Below, piece by piece: positions 7,635 through 16,234 of a DNA stretch of 64,000 bases. Numbering within the stretch: position 1 is the first letter of the stretch; every line of letters begins with the position of its first letter. This stretch comes from a bacterium (GTDB taxonomy: Bacteria > Patescibacteria > Microgenomatia > Levybacterales > UBA12049). The translations under genes were made by a program, and so were the position numbers. The stretch is from assembly GCA_021777565.1 (NCBI GenBank), contig JAJYDJ010000001.1:124001-188000 (forward strand), given 5' to 3'. The notes below the pieces were generated by a model. It did no database searches. It was not told the DNA's origin and worked only from the letters and a program-made list of their open reading frames with translations.

Positions 7635-10600
7635 TTATCCTAGATATGATGGACTTTTAATATCACGTAAATACGTGAGCAATTTGGAGAATGAAATAGT
7701 AGCAACTCCCACACGGGTATCTGCGGCGCCATAGTAAATATACAGGGTATCGTCTTTCACGACTGCACCACACGGGAAGACAACGTTATTCACGATCCCT
7801 GAAATCTCATACTGCTGATCTGGTTCCATAATAGGCCATGGCGTGCGAGAAAGGACAATTGATGGGTCTTTCAAATCCAGAAGCATCGCCCCAACACGGT
7901 AAATATGGCTTAATTTACTCACGCCATGATAGAGAAGCAGCCACCCATCTGGTGTTTTGATAGGCGGAGCACTGACACCAATTTTTTCACTATCCCAAGA
8001 ATCTCCACGTGGGGGGATATAGGCATGGGTATGCATCCAGTGGGTGTCATCAATTTGAGTGAAATCCTCGACAAAGCTCAATGCGATAGAGTTTTGCAGT
8101 CTATGAATCACACAGAATCTTTCACCAAATTTTTCTGGAAAAAGTGCGGCATCTTTGTCATCAATTCCTGGCGGAGATAACAGAATTGGATCAGCCCAGT
8201 TATATTCGCGAGCGTGAAAATTGTCGATACTTATCGATGTGAGCGCGACGCGGGGAGGTTCAACACCATTGTAGGCAGTGTAGGTAAGGTATAAGGTCTT
8301 ATCAACGATCGTTGCTCGTGGGTCTTCACACCCTGAATTATTGCCAGGATTTTTCTTGCGCTCAAATTCGGCACGAGGTACATAAATTGGGATTTCGCCA
8401 CGTTTACTAATAGTAAGTCCATCTTTGGTATCAGCATGACCAAGCACAGAGGTATTGTCTGTCGACATTGCCCGATACAAAATATGCAGTTCCTTATCTC
8501 TCGCAGCAGTACAATCTTCTGGGCTGATACAGATGACAGCTGGATTAAAGACTGCTTTCTCTTCCCATTGATGCTCAGGTATTGGTGATAACAGTGGAGT
8601 GTCATATTTTTTTACACGGATTGGGACAACGGCATTGGTACGCATATGGGCATACACATCATCAATATCAAAAGTGGCTAGCGCGCAGTACTGATCCGCA
8701 GCACCATAGTAAACATATAGAAGTCCACTGACTATTGCAGCACCTGTTGGGAAGACAACTCGTGGTGCAATACCATTAATCTCATACGTCGCCTCAGGAG
8801 TAAGAATAGGACTTTCTGTCCAGGCAATAATATTGTATGGGTTGTTTAGATCAAGAAGGACTGCCTCCACACCTAGGATACGTTTATCGGGCCTATCATA
8901 ATGTTGCATGTGGCTGTAAATAAAAAGCCATCCTTTTTCTGTCTTGATCGGGACTGCGCCAACTTCTACCTGGTCTGAGGTCATACGTCTCACAGGAAGG
9001 ATGTGTTTATCAAGCTCGCGATACCACTGATTCCAGTACATCTCGTCCCACATGTCTTCTTTTTTGTCGAAAGTGGCAATACAAATTTGATCGGGCTTTG
9101 GTGGCACATCCGTGTCAACGGTCAAAAGAGCAACATACTTCCCATTAATTTTCTCTGATAAAAGTACCATGGCTTTGGCATTAAATGGCGTAATAAGATG
9201 TTTCTCAGGTTTTCCAGAAAGGTCAGTGAAGAGAGCAAGGCCAACTTTAATGTTATCCGGGCCATAGGGGAATCCACCCAGAGCCGTGTAGAAGACAAAA
9301 TACTCATTATCCACTTTACAGATACGAGGGTCTTCACACCCATATCTGTCCCAATCCTCAGACGGGACAACAAGCTGTCGTCGACGAGTGAAGTGAATAC
9401 CATCTTTGGTGTCAGCAATGCCAACGGTGCGCAGATTCAGTTTATGACCTTCATAGTCCTGCTCAGCACTGTCTGCACGGTAGACAAAGCGCACTGCATG
9501 AGGCTCAATGAGTATTGATCCATTCATTGTCCCTTGGGCTTCCCATGGATGCTCTGGATCAGGAGAAAGAATAGGATTTTGGGTACTTCGTGCTGCCTTT
9601 TTGGTATCAAAGAGTGACTGAATAATCGGGTGGCTCAATTTTGCTACTTCAGAATATTTCAGCTCAGAGAGGAACTGTTCGAGATTGGCTGTCGCGACAC
9701 AGACATGCCAATCAGCGCCACCATAGTATACGTATAACGTGTCGCCGATCACGACTGCTCCACAGGGATAGACGACGCCACCTTTAAAGCCTTCCCATTC
9801 ATACCAGGCTTCTGGTTCAAGAATAGGTGCCTTACTTCTGGCAATCACTTTTGTAGGATCATCAAGGTCCAGAAGCATTGCCCCGACCAGATATCGTCCG
9901 GCTCCTTCTTGATCACACGTGCCATGATAAATCAGAAGCCATCCATCTTTTGTTTTGATAGGAGGTGCACCAGCGGCAATTTTACGACTGTCCCACATAT
10001 CAGGACGGGGAGAGATTTTAAATTCACCTTTAAGGAAATTATCCTTCCCATCAAATTCCAGACTGTCGACAAAGTCAATCAAAATGTCAGGGAAGATGCG
10101 GTGCATGACGACATATTTACCGTTTACTTTCTCTGGGAAAATAACGGCATTTTTATCAATGACCCCAGGAGGGGAGATGAGGACTGGCTTTTCCCAGAGC
10201 CAGCGTTTGTTAAGAAAATCTGCTGCTGCGATAGAGGTGAGAGCGATACGAGGTTGGTCATAGCCGTTAAAGGCCACATAGGTCATGTAGAATCTATCAC
10301 CAATGCGCGTAATGCGAGCGTCTTCGACACCACCACAGCCACCGGCTGACATGTACTCTGTTACGACTTCTTCAGGCTTTATATATGGTGTGTACTCAAA
10401 TGGCTCACTCGGACGATAGATTGGTTCTTCAAGTCTTTCATCAATATGGATACCGTCACTACTGGACGCATATCCCACTACTGATACCCAGTCATCTCCT
10501 TGTGCACGGTAGAGAATGTGAACTTTGCCACTGTCATAGATTGCGGCGGGGTTAAAGGTGCCATGAGATTCCCAGGCGGTGGGCTGTGGCGCGATGAGCG

Positions 10601-11480
10601 GATTGGTTTCAGGACGTGCAAGATGCAAGGACACGGAACTATCCTGCATGCCCGTCCCAACATGGTACACAGCATAGGCTACACTGAAGATCCCAAGTTG
10701 TGGCACATGCCAGTATGAGAGGATTGTATTTTCTACAAGGATAGTCCCCAGTGGATAGGCTTCCTGTTGCATCCAGTCCTCAGGGACTACCCAAATGGGC
10801 TCAGCACATCGCCAGAGGACATGCTGGGGATTTTTAGGATCAAGAAGCGCAACGCCAACTCGATATTCTGATCCATTGTCTGTGTGGTAGAGAACCAGGA
10901 TACCTTTTGGTGTGAGGAATGTGTTGGCGATATGAATTTCTCGAGTGTCAAAATACCCCTCTCGAGGCTCAAGAACAGTTCCTTGATTGGCCCAGGTGAT
11001 GAGATCTGAGGAAGTATAGATATCTATCGTTTTTTCTCCACCAAGTAGAATAGATTGCCTTTTGTAGGTATAGTCAGTAACGATGACTCCACTCGTCTCT
11101 GCCTGTATCATCGGTCCTTCCAGTGTCCAGTGATACAGATCTTTGGACCATGCTTTGCATAATTTCGTCTTTCCTTTTTCATCGACCCTAGTGTAGAGAA
11201 GAAGAAAGTGTTGTCCGTACTCAGAAATAGTAAAGTTGTAGATGTGTGAAAGATTCTCATACGTATGTGGCGCTGTCTCAATAGAAAATGTTCTTGGATC
11301 GGCTTGGAAAGAATACCCATCGTCACTGGTCGCGATATGAAACGTCTCATTGGTGTCTTGTGAGGATTGGAAGTAGAGATAGGCAGTACCAGGAGTTGCG
11401 AAGATACCAAGACCCCTCAGATGTGGGTCTCTTTTGAGTGTCCCAATTAGTACTTTATTCACCACCGTTGAATCGCCCAT
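7635..11480 (-). CDS. Giant tandem GH130 protein (three GH130 modules plus N-terminal propeller-like domain)
   Basis: 1281 residues; ordinary GH130 mannoside phosphorylases/hydrolases have 300-400. Residues 1-280 form a degenerate propeller-like region. Three GH130-like modules follow at about 285-605, 630-945 and 955-1275. Each has the general-acid neighbourhood: GGVEDARI (384-390), YGCEDPRI (713-720), SGCEDPRA (1049-1056). Modules 1 and 3 keep RIALTSI/RVALTSI, the MHR/IHR His-Arg pair, and LIYHG/LLYHG. Module 2 has KVGLALF, LLTVDT and FIYSH instead, so it has probably lost the phosphate-binding Arg and His known from characterised GH130 phosphorylases. No signal peptide is seen, so it is cytoplasmic. 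Likely role: beta-mannoside turnover linked to the adjacent glycan genes. The start is the ATG at 11480, and no clear promoter spacing fixes it. Confidence 0.85.
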   Translation of the reverse strand: MGDSTVVNKVLIGTLKRDPHLRGLGIFATPGTAYLYFQSSQDTNETFHIATSDDGYSFQADPRTFSIETAPHTYENLSHIYNFTISEYGQHFLLLYTRVDEKGKTKLCKAWSKDLYHWTLEGPMIQAETSGVIVTDYTYKRQSILLGGEKTIDIYTSSDLITWANQGTVLEPREGYFDTREIHIANTFLTPKGILVLYHTDNGSEYRVGVALLDPKNPQHVLWRCAEPIWVVPEDWMQQEAYPLGTILVENTILSYWHVPQLGIFSVAYAVYHVGTGMQDSSVSLHLARPETNPLIAPQPTAWESHGTFNPAAIYDSGKVHILYRAQGDDWVSVVGYASSSDGIHIDERLEEPIYRPSEPFEYTPYIKPEEVVTEYMSAGGCGGVEDARITRIGDRFYMTYVAFNGYDQPRIALTSIAAADFLNKRWLWEKPVLISPPGVIDKNAVIFPEKVNGKYVVMHRIFPDILIDFVDSLEFDGKDNFLKGEFKISPRPDMWDSRKIAAGAPPIKTKDGWLLIYHGTCDQEGAGRYLVGAMLLDLDDPTKVIARSKAPILEPEAWYEWEGFKGGVVYPCGAVVIGDTLYVYYGGADWHVCVATANLEQFLSELKYSEVAKLSHPIIQSLFDTKKAARSTQNPILSPDPEHPWEAQGTMNGSILIEPHAVRFVYRADSAEQDYEGHKLNLRTVGIADTKDGIHFTRRRQLVVPSEDWDRYGCEDPRICKVDNEYFVFYTALGGFPYGPDNIKVGLALFTDLSGKPEKHLITPFNAKAMVLLSEKINGKYVALLTVDTDVPPKPDQICIATFDKKEDMWDEMYWNQWYRELDKHILPVRRMTSDQVEVGAVPIKTEKGWLFIYSHMQHYDRPDKRILGVEAVLLDLNNPYNIIAWTESPILTPEATYEINGIAPRVVFPTGAAIVSGLLYVYYGAADQYCALATFDIDDVYAHMRTNAVVPIRVKKYDTPLLSPIPEHQWEEKAVFNPAVICISPEDCTAARDKELHILYRAMSTDNTSVLGHADTKDGLTISKRGEIPIYVPRAEFERKKNPGNNSGCEDPRATIVDKTLYLTYTAYNGVEPPRVALTSISIDNFHAREYNWADPILLSPPGIDDKDAALFPEKFGERFCVIHRLQNSIALSFVEDFTQIDDTHWMHTHAYIPPRGDSWDSEKIGVSAPPIKTPDGWLLLYHGVSKLSHIYRVGAMLLDLKDPSIVLSRTPWPIMEPDQQYEISGIVNNVVFPCGAVVKDDTLYIYYGAADTRVGVATISFSKLLTYLRDIKSPSYLG

Positions 11481-11649
11481 ATATGCTCGCTTTCAGGAAG
11501 TAGTAACTTTATAGTAACATATTTCACCCCCCTTATTTAGTTCTGGTATCGAAAACTGACATATCCCTGAAATTCTTGATTTTATGATACGTAATTTTAT
11601 ATTGAATTGACGTGACACACCTCACTCATCTTTGGTACAATGGGATACC

Positions 11650-12834
11650 ATGCTGAAGGGAAATAAAACTCTATTTATTGTCGCACTTATCGCTATCGTC
11701 AATGCGTTAGGCTACGGGATTATCATCCCGATTTTGTATACGTATTCTCAGCGTTTTGGGTTAACCGTGTTTCAAAATGGTCTTTTGTTTACAACCTTTT
11801 CTTTGTGTCAATTTGTCTCAGCGCCATTTATCGGTAGATTGTCAGATAAATATGGACGACGCCCGACATTGACTGTTTCTATTGCTGGTACGGCTTTGTC
11901 GTTCTTTACCATGGCATTTGCGCCAAGTATTTTTTATCTTTTTCTCGCCCGTATTATTGATGGTGTGACAGCAGGGAATTTCCCAGTACTTTCTGCAGTC
12001 ATCTCAGATACGCTGGAGCCTAAAGACCGGGCGAAGGGATTTGGGGTGGTCGGAGCAGCTTTCGGATTTGGATTCGTTTTTGGCCCTGCTATCTCTGCAT
12101 TAACTTTTGGCATTAACCCCGCGCTGCCATTTCTGATCTCAGGCATTATTACTGTGATTGCCACCATCATGACCTGGATGCTATTACCAGAAACGAACAA
12201 ACACATGGGACAGGTAGAGCATAAACACATGTTTGATTTTTCAGGTCTGTATCATGCACTCTTTGACCACAATGTAAATTTGCTTTTGATTATTGGTCTG
12301 GTGTACTCACTGGTATTCTCAGCCTACATTACAATCTTTCAGCCATATGCCAATAACGTATTGCATTACACAGGTACCCAGCTGTCTCTTTTCTTCACGG
12401 GTATCGGTGTAATTGGTATTATCACGCAGGTTGCACTGATTGGACGATTTACCAAATGGTTTGGTCCACGACTTTTGTACTCGCTCTCACTTTTCTCAAG
12501 CATTTTAGTTTTTCTTGGGATGTATGCCTCTGGTCGTGGGGTGATCTTTGTACTCTTCGGACTTTTGTTTGCTCTAGTAAATTCATTTATCAGTCCATTA
12601 ACCCAGACTCTTTTGTCCAATGAAACAGATGATAAGTCCCAGGGGTCAATGCAGGGGATTAGTGCATCGTATGCAAGTATTGGCCAAATCATTGGGCCAA
12701 TTATCGGCGGATTTATGGCATCACTTTCTCTGTCAGTGCCGTTCTTGGGCATTGCAGGGTTAGCACTTCTTTGTTTTCTCATATCACTTGGCATTCACAA
12801 GCCAAAAGTACGCGTCCATGCATTTGAAAAATAA
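11650..12834 (+). CDS. MFS transporter (drug/H+ antiporter, TetA-like)
   Basis: A 394-residue protein with twelve predicted membrane helices. The MFS motif A appears between helices 2 and 3 as GRLSDKYGRRPTL, and GFGFVFGPAISAL in the fifth helix resembles the antiporter motif C. This fits the DHA1 multidrug/tetracycline-type family, but the substrate is unknown. TACAAT at 11636-11641 lies eight bases before the ATG at 11650, so translation should start near the 5' end of the message; the upstream in-frame codon at 11632 lies before the promoter. A YbaK-like gene follows after three bases, in one operon. Confidence 0.85.
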   Translation: MLKGNKTLFIVALIAIVNALGYGIIIPILYTYSQRFGLTVFQNGLLFTTFSLCQFVSAPFIGRLSDKYGRRPTLTVSIAGTALSFFTMAFAPSIFYLFLARIIDGVTAGNFPVLSAVISDTLEPKDRAKGFGVVGAAFGFGFVFGPAISALTFGINPALPFLISGIITVIATIMTWMLLPETNKHMGQVEHKHMFDFSGLYHALFDHNVNLLLIIGLVYSLVFSAYITIFQPYANNVLHYTGTQLSLFFTGIGVIGIITQVALIGRFTKWFGPRLLYSLSLFSSILVFLGMYASGRGVIFVLFGLLFALVNSFISPLTQTLLSNETDDKSQGSMQGISASYASIGQIIGPIIGGFMASLSLSVPFLGIAGLALLCFLISLGIHKPKVRVHAFEK

Positions 12835-12837
12835 CCT

Positions 12838-13299
12838 ATGAGTGTCTTTGAAGAAATTCAGCAACTTCTGACAGAAAAACATATTGAGTATCATCTTTCA
12901 GAACATGAGAAAGTTCGTACTAGTGAAGAAGCCGCAAAAGCTCGTGGTCTTGATCCCAAAACAGGTGCCAAGGCAATGGTTGTGAAGTTACCGGAGGAGT
13001 ATATCTTATGCGTCTTGCCGGGTAATTGTGTGATCGATTGGAAAAAATTGAAGCTCCATCTTGGGGTAAAAAGAATTCGGCTGGCAACAGAAGAAGAAGC
13101 CGAAAGCATAACCCATGTCGAAATGGGATGTGTACCACCACTTGGGAATGTACTGCACTTAAAAACCTATCTTGATCCAAAAGTTCTGGAAAATGAATGG
13201 ATTAATTTTAACCCGGGGAGTCGAACTCGCACGATTCAGATGCGAAGTAGTGATTTGGTTACTTTGGCAGAACCAGAAATCCTTCCGTTTACCCTCTAG
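12838..13299 (+). CDS. YbaK/EbsC-family aminoacyl-tRNA deacylase
   Basis: A 153-residue single-domain protein of the YbaK/ProX family, which hydrolyses misacylated tRNAs (for example Cys- or Ala-tRNAPro) in trans. Seen features: YHLSEHEKVRTSEEAAKARG at the N-terminus, AKAMVVKLPEEYILCVLPGN (the family has a catalytic Lys in this strand), and the GCVPPLGN glycine loop. The specificity within the family cannot be read. It follows the MFS gene by three bases and is probably cotranscribed. Confidence 0.8.
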   Translation: MSVFEEIQQLLTEKHIEYHLSEHEKVRTSEEAAKARGLDPKTGAKAMVVKLPEEYILCVLPGNCVIDWKKLKLHLGVKRIRLATEEEAESITHVEMGCVPPLGNVLHLKTYLDPKVLENEWINFNPGSRTRTIQMRSSDLVTLAEPEILPFTL

Positions 13300-13319
13300 A
13301 TTTTGATACGATTGCACAT

Positions 13320-13826
13320 ATGGGGCGAAAAGTGATAGTGAATGATCTCATGCAAAAAAACTACGTGTATGAGTGCACCGAGCCGATGGGCAAAAACTTT
13401 GCTCCCGATTTTCATCCCGAACTTACTCCACAGGAAATGCTCGCACTTGGGGTGTTTGGTGGAAAATACATGACCGATTGCAGAGAGGAGTTCCCAGAAG
13501 AATGGTATGTGCATGCAAAGTTGTGTCACCAGTTTCATGACCCTCATCTTAATTTTTTTGGTGTGAATGCTTCACAACCACTTTCTGTTTGGCGACAAAA
13601 GGGATGGATTTATCCAGATGATCCACGCGGGTGGTTTCAGTGGTATTGTCGCTATTTTATGGGAAGACGAATACCGGATGAAGATGCTCGGCAGATAAAA
13701 AGGTGGAGGGCGATCAGAAGACATGTGTCTCAAGTTAAAAAAAATTGTAGCAAGGGGGATTTCTCTTGCCATAGAAAACAAAGACAGGCACTACTGCACT
13801 GGGCATACGACAGCAGGTTGCTTTAA
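13320..13826 (+). CDS. Conserved hypothetical protein
   Basis: 168 residues, soluble, very rich in Trp, Tyr, His and Arg. The central stretch GWIYPDDPRGWFQWYCRYFMG is the most distinctive part; I recall similar phrases in uncharacterised proteins of bacteria and fungi but know no function. The start at 13320 is supported by TACGAT at 13307-13312, seven bases upstream, although the gene might also be read through from ybaK, which ends 20 bases before. The C-terminus is strongly basic, which would suit nucleic-acid contact (inference only). Confidence 0.65.
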   Translation: MGRKVIVNDLMQKNYVYECTEPMGKNFAPDFHPELTPQEMLALGVFGGKYMTDCREEFPEEWYVHAKLCHQFHDPHLNFFGVNASQPLSVWRQKGWIYPDDPRGWFQWYCRYFMGRRIPDEDARQIKRWRAIRRHVSQVKKNCSKGDFSCHRKQRQALLHWAYDSRLL

Positions 13827-13833
13827 ATAGCAA

Positions 13834-13875
13834 AACTCGTGATGAAAACCCCAAATGACATTTTCATCACGAGTT
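13834..13875 (-). terminator. Long perfect inverted repeat, terminator between convergent genes
   Basis: A 15-bp perfect stem (AACTCGTGATGAAAA at 13834-13848 with its complement at 13861-13875) around a 12-base loop. Read on the minus strand it is followed by TTTTGCTATTT, so it best serves as an intrinsic terminator for the DUF1059 gene. On the plus strand no T-run follows, though the hairpin would still protect that message end. Confidence 0.75.
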
Positions 13876-13880
13876 GATTC

Positions 13881-14159
13881 TTATACCGCAGGTGTTTCTT
13901 CTGCTGGCATTGCTTCACTTTCACCCTCTTCTGGGAGAGAGTTGTAGGTCTGCATGAACTGGTTACGCCATGCTTCCATCTTTGCTGGGTCTTGCTGAGC
14001 TTCATCCATCATTTGCTTTGCTTCCTGATGGGTAGTATCTCCCTGGGCAAGCATGTCCGTAATATGTTGGCCACCTTTACTCATCATCTCTTCAGGGGTT
14101 GCTGCTTCGATGACGGCATCGCATGGACCACCCATTTGTCGACAAGTCATTTTCTTCAT
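13881..14159 (-). CDS. DUF1059-containing small protein with acidic tail
   Basis: A 92-residue protein. MTCRQMGGPCDAVIEAATPEEMM followed by GGQHITDM is a DUF1059-like module, and the C-terminal half is helical and Glu/Ala/Pro-rich. The start at 14159 is fixed by a strong Shine-Dalgarno site, GAAAGGAGGTGA, seven bases upstream, which is unlike most first genes here, where no such site exists. The open frame beginning at 14180 simply translates that site. Family function is unknown; such proteins are often stress-related (weak knowledge). Confidence 0.7.
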   Translation of the reverse strand: MKKMTCRQMGGPCDAVIEAATPEEMMSKGGQHITDMLAQGDTTHQEAKQMMDEAQQDPAKMEAWRNQFMQTYNSLPEEGESEAMPAEETPAV

Positions 14160-14289
14160 AGTATTCACCTCCTTTCTCACTGTTTACTATAAAGAACAAA
14201 ATGAGATATGACAAGTAAAAGTGTGATAAAAATCATTTTACCTATTTACAACACTGCTATAAGTCTTCTACGCTAGATATGGATTTTAT

Positions 14290-14883
14290 ATGTTGGTCAG
14301 AAAAGTGTTGTTGTTAATTTTTTTTATTCTCGTAGGTTTAACCGTAGGACTTGTCTGGTACGCTACCCACTTTAAAGCATATGCCCCTCTCGCACCAGTT
14401 CTGTATCCATTAACTACGTACACGAATGCAAAGTATGGATTTTCTATCTCCTATCCTGTCTCTCTTGCTCTTCGAGAATTCCCGGATAGCCCAACTGGTG
14501 GGGGATTTCGTCCCTCAGATAAGCCCAATGACCCACAATATGAGGTTATCACTGTCAATGTGATTCCCAAGGTCTCGGATATCCCCTTTGATGAGTATGT
14601 GAAAACTGCAGCGGCACAAGAGATACAAAATTACACCCATCTGGATTCGCTCGGGGAGATACATACAACGAGTGGGCTCCTTGGGTATACCACTACCTGG
14701 CAGGTTACATCACCCGCAGTATTTGGCCTCCAGCCAAAACCAAAAACATTTATCTCTCTGCCTATTACTTATTTTGATCTTCCCAAAAGTAATCCTCCTG
14801 CGACTGTACAAGTCTGGATCTCAGACCCATCTTACATGAGGCAATACGAGGTCATGATTAAAAGCTTCACCTTAACTGAGTAG
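14290..14883 (+). CDS. Membrane-anchored PsbP-like extracellular protein
   Basis: A 197-residue protein with an N-terminal membrane helix (residues 5-25) and an extracytoplasmic domain that begins TNAKYGFSISYP and ends SFTLTE. The same opening and ending (TNAKFGYTIKYP, STFKLTQ) occur in the larger protein at 21907-22674, so they are paralogues of a PsbP-like or lipoprotein-like fold. Function is unknown; a surface-exposed role is inferred. No clean -10 with canonical spacing was found. Confidence 0.6.
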   Translation: MLVRKVLLLIFFILVGLTVGLVWYATHFKAYAPLAPVLYPLTTYTNAKYGFSISYPVSLALREFPDSPTGGGFRPSDKPNDPQYEVITVNVIPKVSDIPFDEYVKTAAAQEIQNYTHLDSLGEIHTTSGLLGYTTTWQVTSPAVFGLQPKPKTFISLPITYFDLPKSNPPATVQVWISDPSYMRQYEVMIKSFTLTE

Positions 14884-14923
14884 GTGTCTTGCAAATCACA
14901 GATAGTCGTTTCATACTGAAATT

Positions 14924-16186
14924 GTGTTTAAGTTTTTTACTACACTCTTAATGGGGCTGAGCACATTTCTAAGTCCTATTACCCATACACTCACGGGTAC
15001 ATCTGCGATTACCAGTACTCCCCAACAGACCATAACCCAGGATGCACTGGTACAAATGGCAGGGAATCCCTATGCAGATGGCAACCTGCCTCTTGGAGAT
15101 AAAAAATATGTGACTGATGCTCCAAAGCAAGGATATATTTATTTGTGTAATGTGCAAACGAGCACTGGTGGTGGCGCACAGAAGGCTGGTCCTTGGATTC
15201 ATGGGAATACATGGAATTATATAGAGAAAATCGCGGTGAATGGTCATGTGTCCTGGCCCACCGCAACATTTTCTAATTCTGTGAATGGTGATACGAGGAC
15301 ACTCAGTGGAAATGATTTGCCAAACCATAATACCGGTATTTTCCCAATTGCTTCGACCGATCCTGCCTCGGCCTATGATAAGAACCCAAATTCTATCAAG
15401 CCGCAGAACTTCACATTGTCTCTTCCTGTGACACCAACGTATTCGGATATACCCCATTGTATGGGTGGGGAAGTAGGAGTAATGCTCACTGGCGTTGCGT
15501 TATTTAATGGTTTTGATGCAGAGTATCGTGATGCTGCTGCCAATGAAGTCCAGGATAGTTGTGATGGTCATCCCCAAGAAAGTGGCGAGTATCATTATCA
15601 CAGTCTAAGCAGTTGTATTACGGATACGAGTGAGACAACGATCATTGGGTATGCGCTTGATGGATTTCCAATTACTGGGCCAAAAGTCGCAGAAGGCAAA
15701 TACCTGACAACCGCCAATCTGGACGAGTGCCATGGAATTACCAGTGAAATTATGGTTGATGGTAATAAAGTCGTAATGTATCACTACGTGATGACTCAGG
15801 ACTTCCCATACTCGGTGAGTTGCTTTAGAGGACAGCCTGTTAGTATGCAAGTCATGCAGCAATCTATGCAGCAGGGACAGGGTCAGCAAGGCCAACAAGG
15901 GAGGCCAGGCATGACTATCTCTGGTCAACCGGCCCAGATCACTGGCCAACCACCACAAGCGGCGATCACTGCCTGTACGGGAGTAGCTACAGGGACAACA
16001 TGTAGTTTTGCAGGACCAAGAGGCACGATTACCGGCACGTGCCAAACGCCTCCCAATCAGAAAAATATGATTTGTGTACCAAGTAACACGGCTCGTCCTC
16101 AAGGGACCTGCACGCCACGACCTGCGTGTTTGAATGCCAAACCACCCTGCATGATCGCGGTAACTTCTAACATGTGTCCTCAATAA
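14924..16186 (+). CDS. Secreted YHYH-domain protein
   Basis: A 420-residue exported protein. The signal peptide is at residues 1-22 (FFTTLLMGLSTFLSPI). The central domain carries GEYHYHSL and later GYALDGFPITGP, hallmarks of the YHYH family. A Gln/Gly/Pro-rich linker (about 305-345) precedes a Cys-rich C-terminal region with pairs such as CTGVATGTTCSF. The start is GTG at 14924, supported by CATACT exactly six bases upstream, which makes it a leaderless GTG start. The biochemical role of YHYH domains is not settled. The next gene is a P-type H+-ATPase, but nothing shows that they work together. Confidence 0.7.
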   Translation: MFKFFTTLLMGLSTFLSPITHTLTGTSAITSTPQQTITQDALVQMAGNPYADGNLPLGDKKYVTDAPKQGYIYLCNVQTSTGGGAQKAGPWIHGNTWNYIEKIAVNGHVSWPTATFSNSVNGDTRTLSGNDLPNHNTGIFPIASTDPASAYDKNPNSIKPQNFTLSLPVTPTYSDIPHCMGGEVGVMLTGVALFNGFDAEYRDAAANEVQDSCDGHPQESGEYHYHSLSSCITDTSETTIIGYALDGFPITGPKVAEGKYLTTANLDECHGITSEIMVDGNKVVMYHYVMTQDFPYSVSCFRGQPVSMQVMQQSMQQGQGQQGQQGRPGMTISGQPAQITGQPPQAAITACTGVATGTTCSFAGPRGTITGTCQTPPNQKNMICVPSNTARPQGTCTPRPACLNAKPPCMIAVTSNMCPQ

Positions 16187-16234
16187 GGACATTCAGAAGA
16201 ATAGGGTGGTGACAGTGTTATACTTGGATTTGCT

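Noticed and set aside
9909..10349. Open frames opposite the GH130 gene
   Set aside because: They mirror the long coding frame, have no promoter or ribosome site, and show no recognisable domain.
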